A stretch of 64,000 nucleotides of DNA from the NCBI GenBank assembly GCA_947445035.1, contig CANFCK010000019.1, positions 1 to 64,000 on the forward strand, given 5' to 3'. Position numbers and translations under genes: made by a program. Source of the DNA: Deltaproteobacteria bacterium (GTDB lineage Bacteria; Myxococcota_A; UBA796; SXON01). This document shows, one piece after another, positions 63,347 through 64,000 of the stretch. The stretch's first letter is position 1. Each line of letters opens with the position of its first letter. Below the pieces are notes generated by a model that was not told where the DNA came from, made no database searches, and worked only from the letters and a program-made list of their open reading frames with translations.

Positions 63347-64000
63347 CGCGCGAGGTCAGGGACGAGCGTGACGTACCCGAAAACGTAGCCCAAGGCTGTC
63401 GATGCGCTGAACTGGAGCGCGCCCGCGTCATCCACCCGATCGAGGCGCCCGGCCAGGGAGAACGCCGCGAAGGTGCTGCCATCTTCGAGTCGTTCGACGT
63501 CGCCGAGCACAAAACTGAGGATCGGGGGGTCGGGCACGTACGCCCACACCTGCGTGGCCGTGGTGCCGGACAGCACATACTCCAGGACACGACTGTGATT
63601 TTCGGCGGCGCCGTCGTTGTCGAAGACCATCACGTGGTCGTCCCAGACGTGGAACTGATGGGTGTGCAAGAAGCGCTCCCCCACGAGCTCGTAGTCGGAC
63701 AGCTCGCCCCCGAGGATCGGCCCACAGGCGCCGGTGTCGCGCGCCACCCACACGATCGAGGAGAAGTTGCGCACGCTCAGAACGTAGTCGCCATCGAGCA
63801 CATCGATGGCGTTGACCCAGGTCCAGCCGAGGTCCGGGTCATTCGAGGCGTGAAGCTCCGGATCGAAGCAGTCCCAGGAGCTCCACACCGCCTCGAAGCT
63901 TCCGTCTGGCTGGATCTCGACGATCTCGTTGCCCTTGACCGGCTCGCCGTCGGCACCCTCGCGCTCCGCGGCGGCGACGGCGGCGATCGTGCCGTCGGCA
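63343..64000 (-). CDS. Arylsulfotransferase-like protein, 5' end outside window
   Basis: The frame is open to the window edge, so the N-terminus is missing; at least 218 residues are seen. It reads GNEIVEIQPDGSFEAVWSSW, then TWVNAIDVLDGDYVLSVRN, IVWVARDTGACGPILGG and HQFHVWDDHVMVFDND. This matches the blade repeats of bacterial arylsulfotransferase (ASST)-type beta-propellers, including the HxxH-like HTHQFHV. An internal GTG at 63888 is not the true start. It is coupled to the MFS gene by a 4-bp overlap. Activity on aryl sulphates is not certain for lipoprotein-type relatives. Confidence 0.7.
   Translation of the reverse strand, partial: ADGTIAAVAAAEREGADGEPVKGNEIVEIQPDGSFEAVWSSWDCFDPELHASNDPDLGWTWVNAIDVLDGDYVLSVRNFSSIVWVARDTGACGPILGGELSDYELVGERFLHTHQFHVWDDHVMVFDNDGAAENHSRVLEYVLSGTTATQVWAYVPDPPILSFVLGDVERLEDGSTFAAFSLAGRLDRVDDAGALQFSASTALGYVFGYVTLVPDLAR

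Overview
This 64-kb window is very GC-rich, gene-dense bacterial chromosome. The protein repertoire points to a Gram-negative, aerobic member of the Myxococcota / former Deltaproteobacteria. Supporting signs are a complete alternative complex III, many lipoproteins with Asp-Thr-Ala/Gly linkers after the lipobox cysteine, a MopE-like/FG-GAP surface lipoprotein, a transmembrane Ser/Thr-kinase-like protein and a pseudo-receiver protein. The phylum is an inference; no rRNA gene is present. No prophage, integrase, transposase or CRISPR array was found, and no stretch longer than about 300 bases lacks a gene.

Layout. (1) 123-11563: a GT4 glycosyltransferase faces a ten-gene minus-strand block. In transcription order it holds a membrane pseudokinase with a TonB-like Lys-Pro/Glu-Pro rod, two lipoproteins, a complete family-5 peptide/nickel-type ABC importer (binding protein, two permeases, two ATPases), an outer-membrane-type protein and ribosomal protein S18. 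(2) 11602-17871: a lipoprotein, purH, a zinc-ribbon/helical-repeat membrane protein, purD and a TrmN6-like methyltransferase. (3) 17850-29513: secreted or surface proteins, an M48 protease with an AIM24 protein, a KptA-like/NUDIX fusion, a DsbA-fold isomerase and a PnbB-like protein. (4) 29782-38055: the actABCDEF operon for alternative complex III plus a lipoprotein cytochrome c, followed by a small gene and tRNA-Leu(CAA). (5) 38515-46790: a pseudo-receiver, valS, a spherulin-4-like lipoprotein and a small glycan cluster (nucleotide-sugar dehydrogenase, GT2, methyltransferase). (6) 46793-55652: an outer-membrane protein, a 1000-residue hydrolase-like lipoprotein, moaD/moaE, a decayed TetR gene and minCDE. 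(7) 55675-64000: an RhlE-type helicase, an alkaline-phosphatase-fold lipoprotein, an M1 aminopeptidase, gloA, an amidohydrolase remnant, an MFS transporter and a partial arylsulfotransferase-like gene that runs off the window.

How the genes work together. The respiratory block encodes a quinol:cytochrome c (or HiPIP) oxidoreductase that replaces cytochrome bc1. purH and purD supply three steps of IMP synthesis. minCDE places the division septum, which is notable because well-studied Myxococcus lacks this system. Co-directional genes are packed with 1-, 4- or 8-bp start/stop overlaps, suggesting widespread translational coupling. Several gene ends carry GC-rich hairpins without a T-tract, often with the stop codon in the loop. 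The most interesting items are the pseudokinase-transport operon, the KptA-NUDIX fusion, the charge-free ultra-short lipoprotein signals and the stop-codon hairpins.
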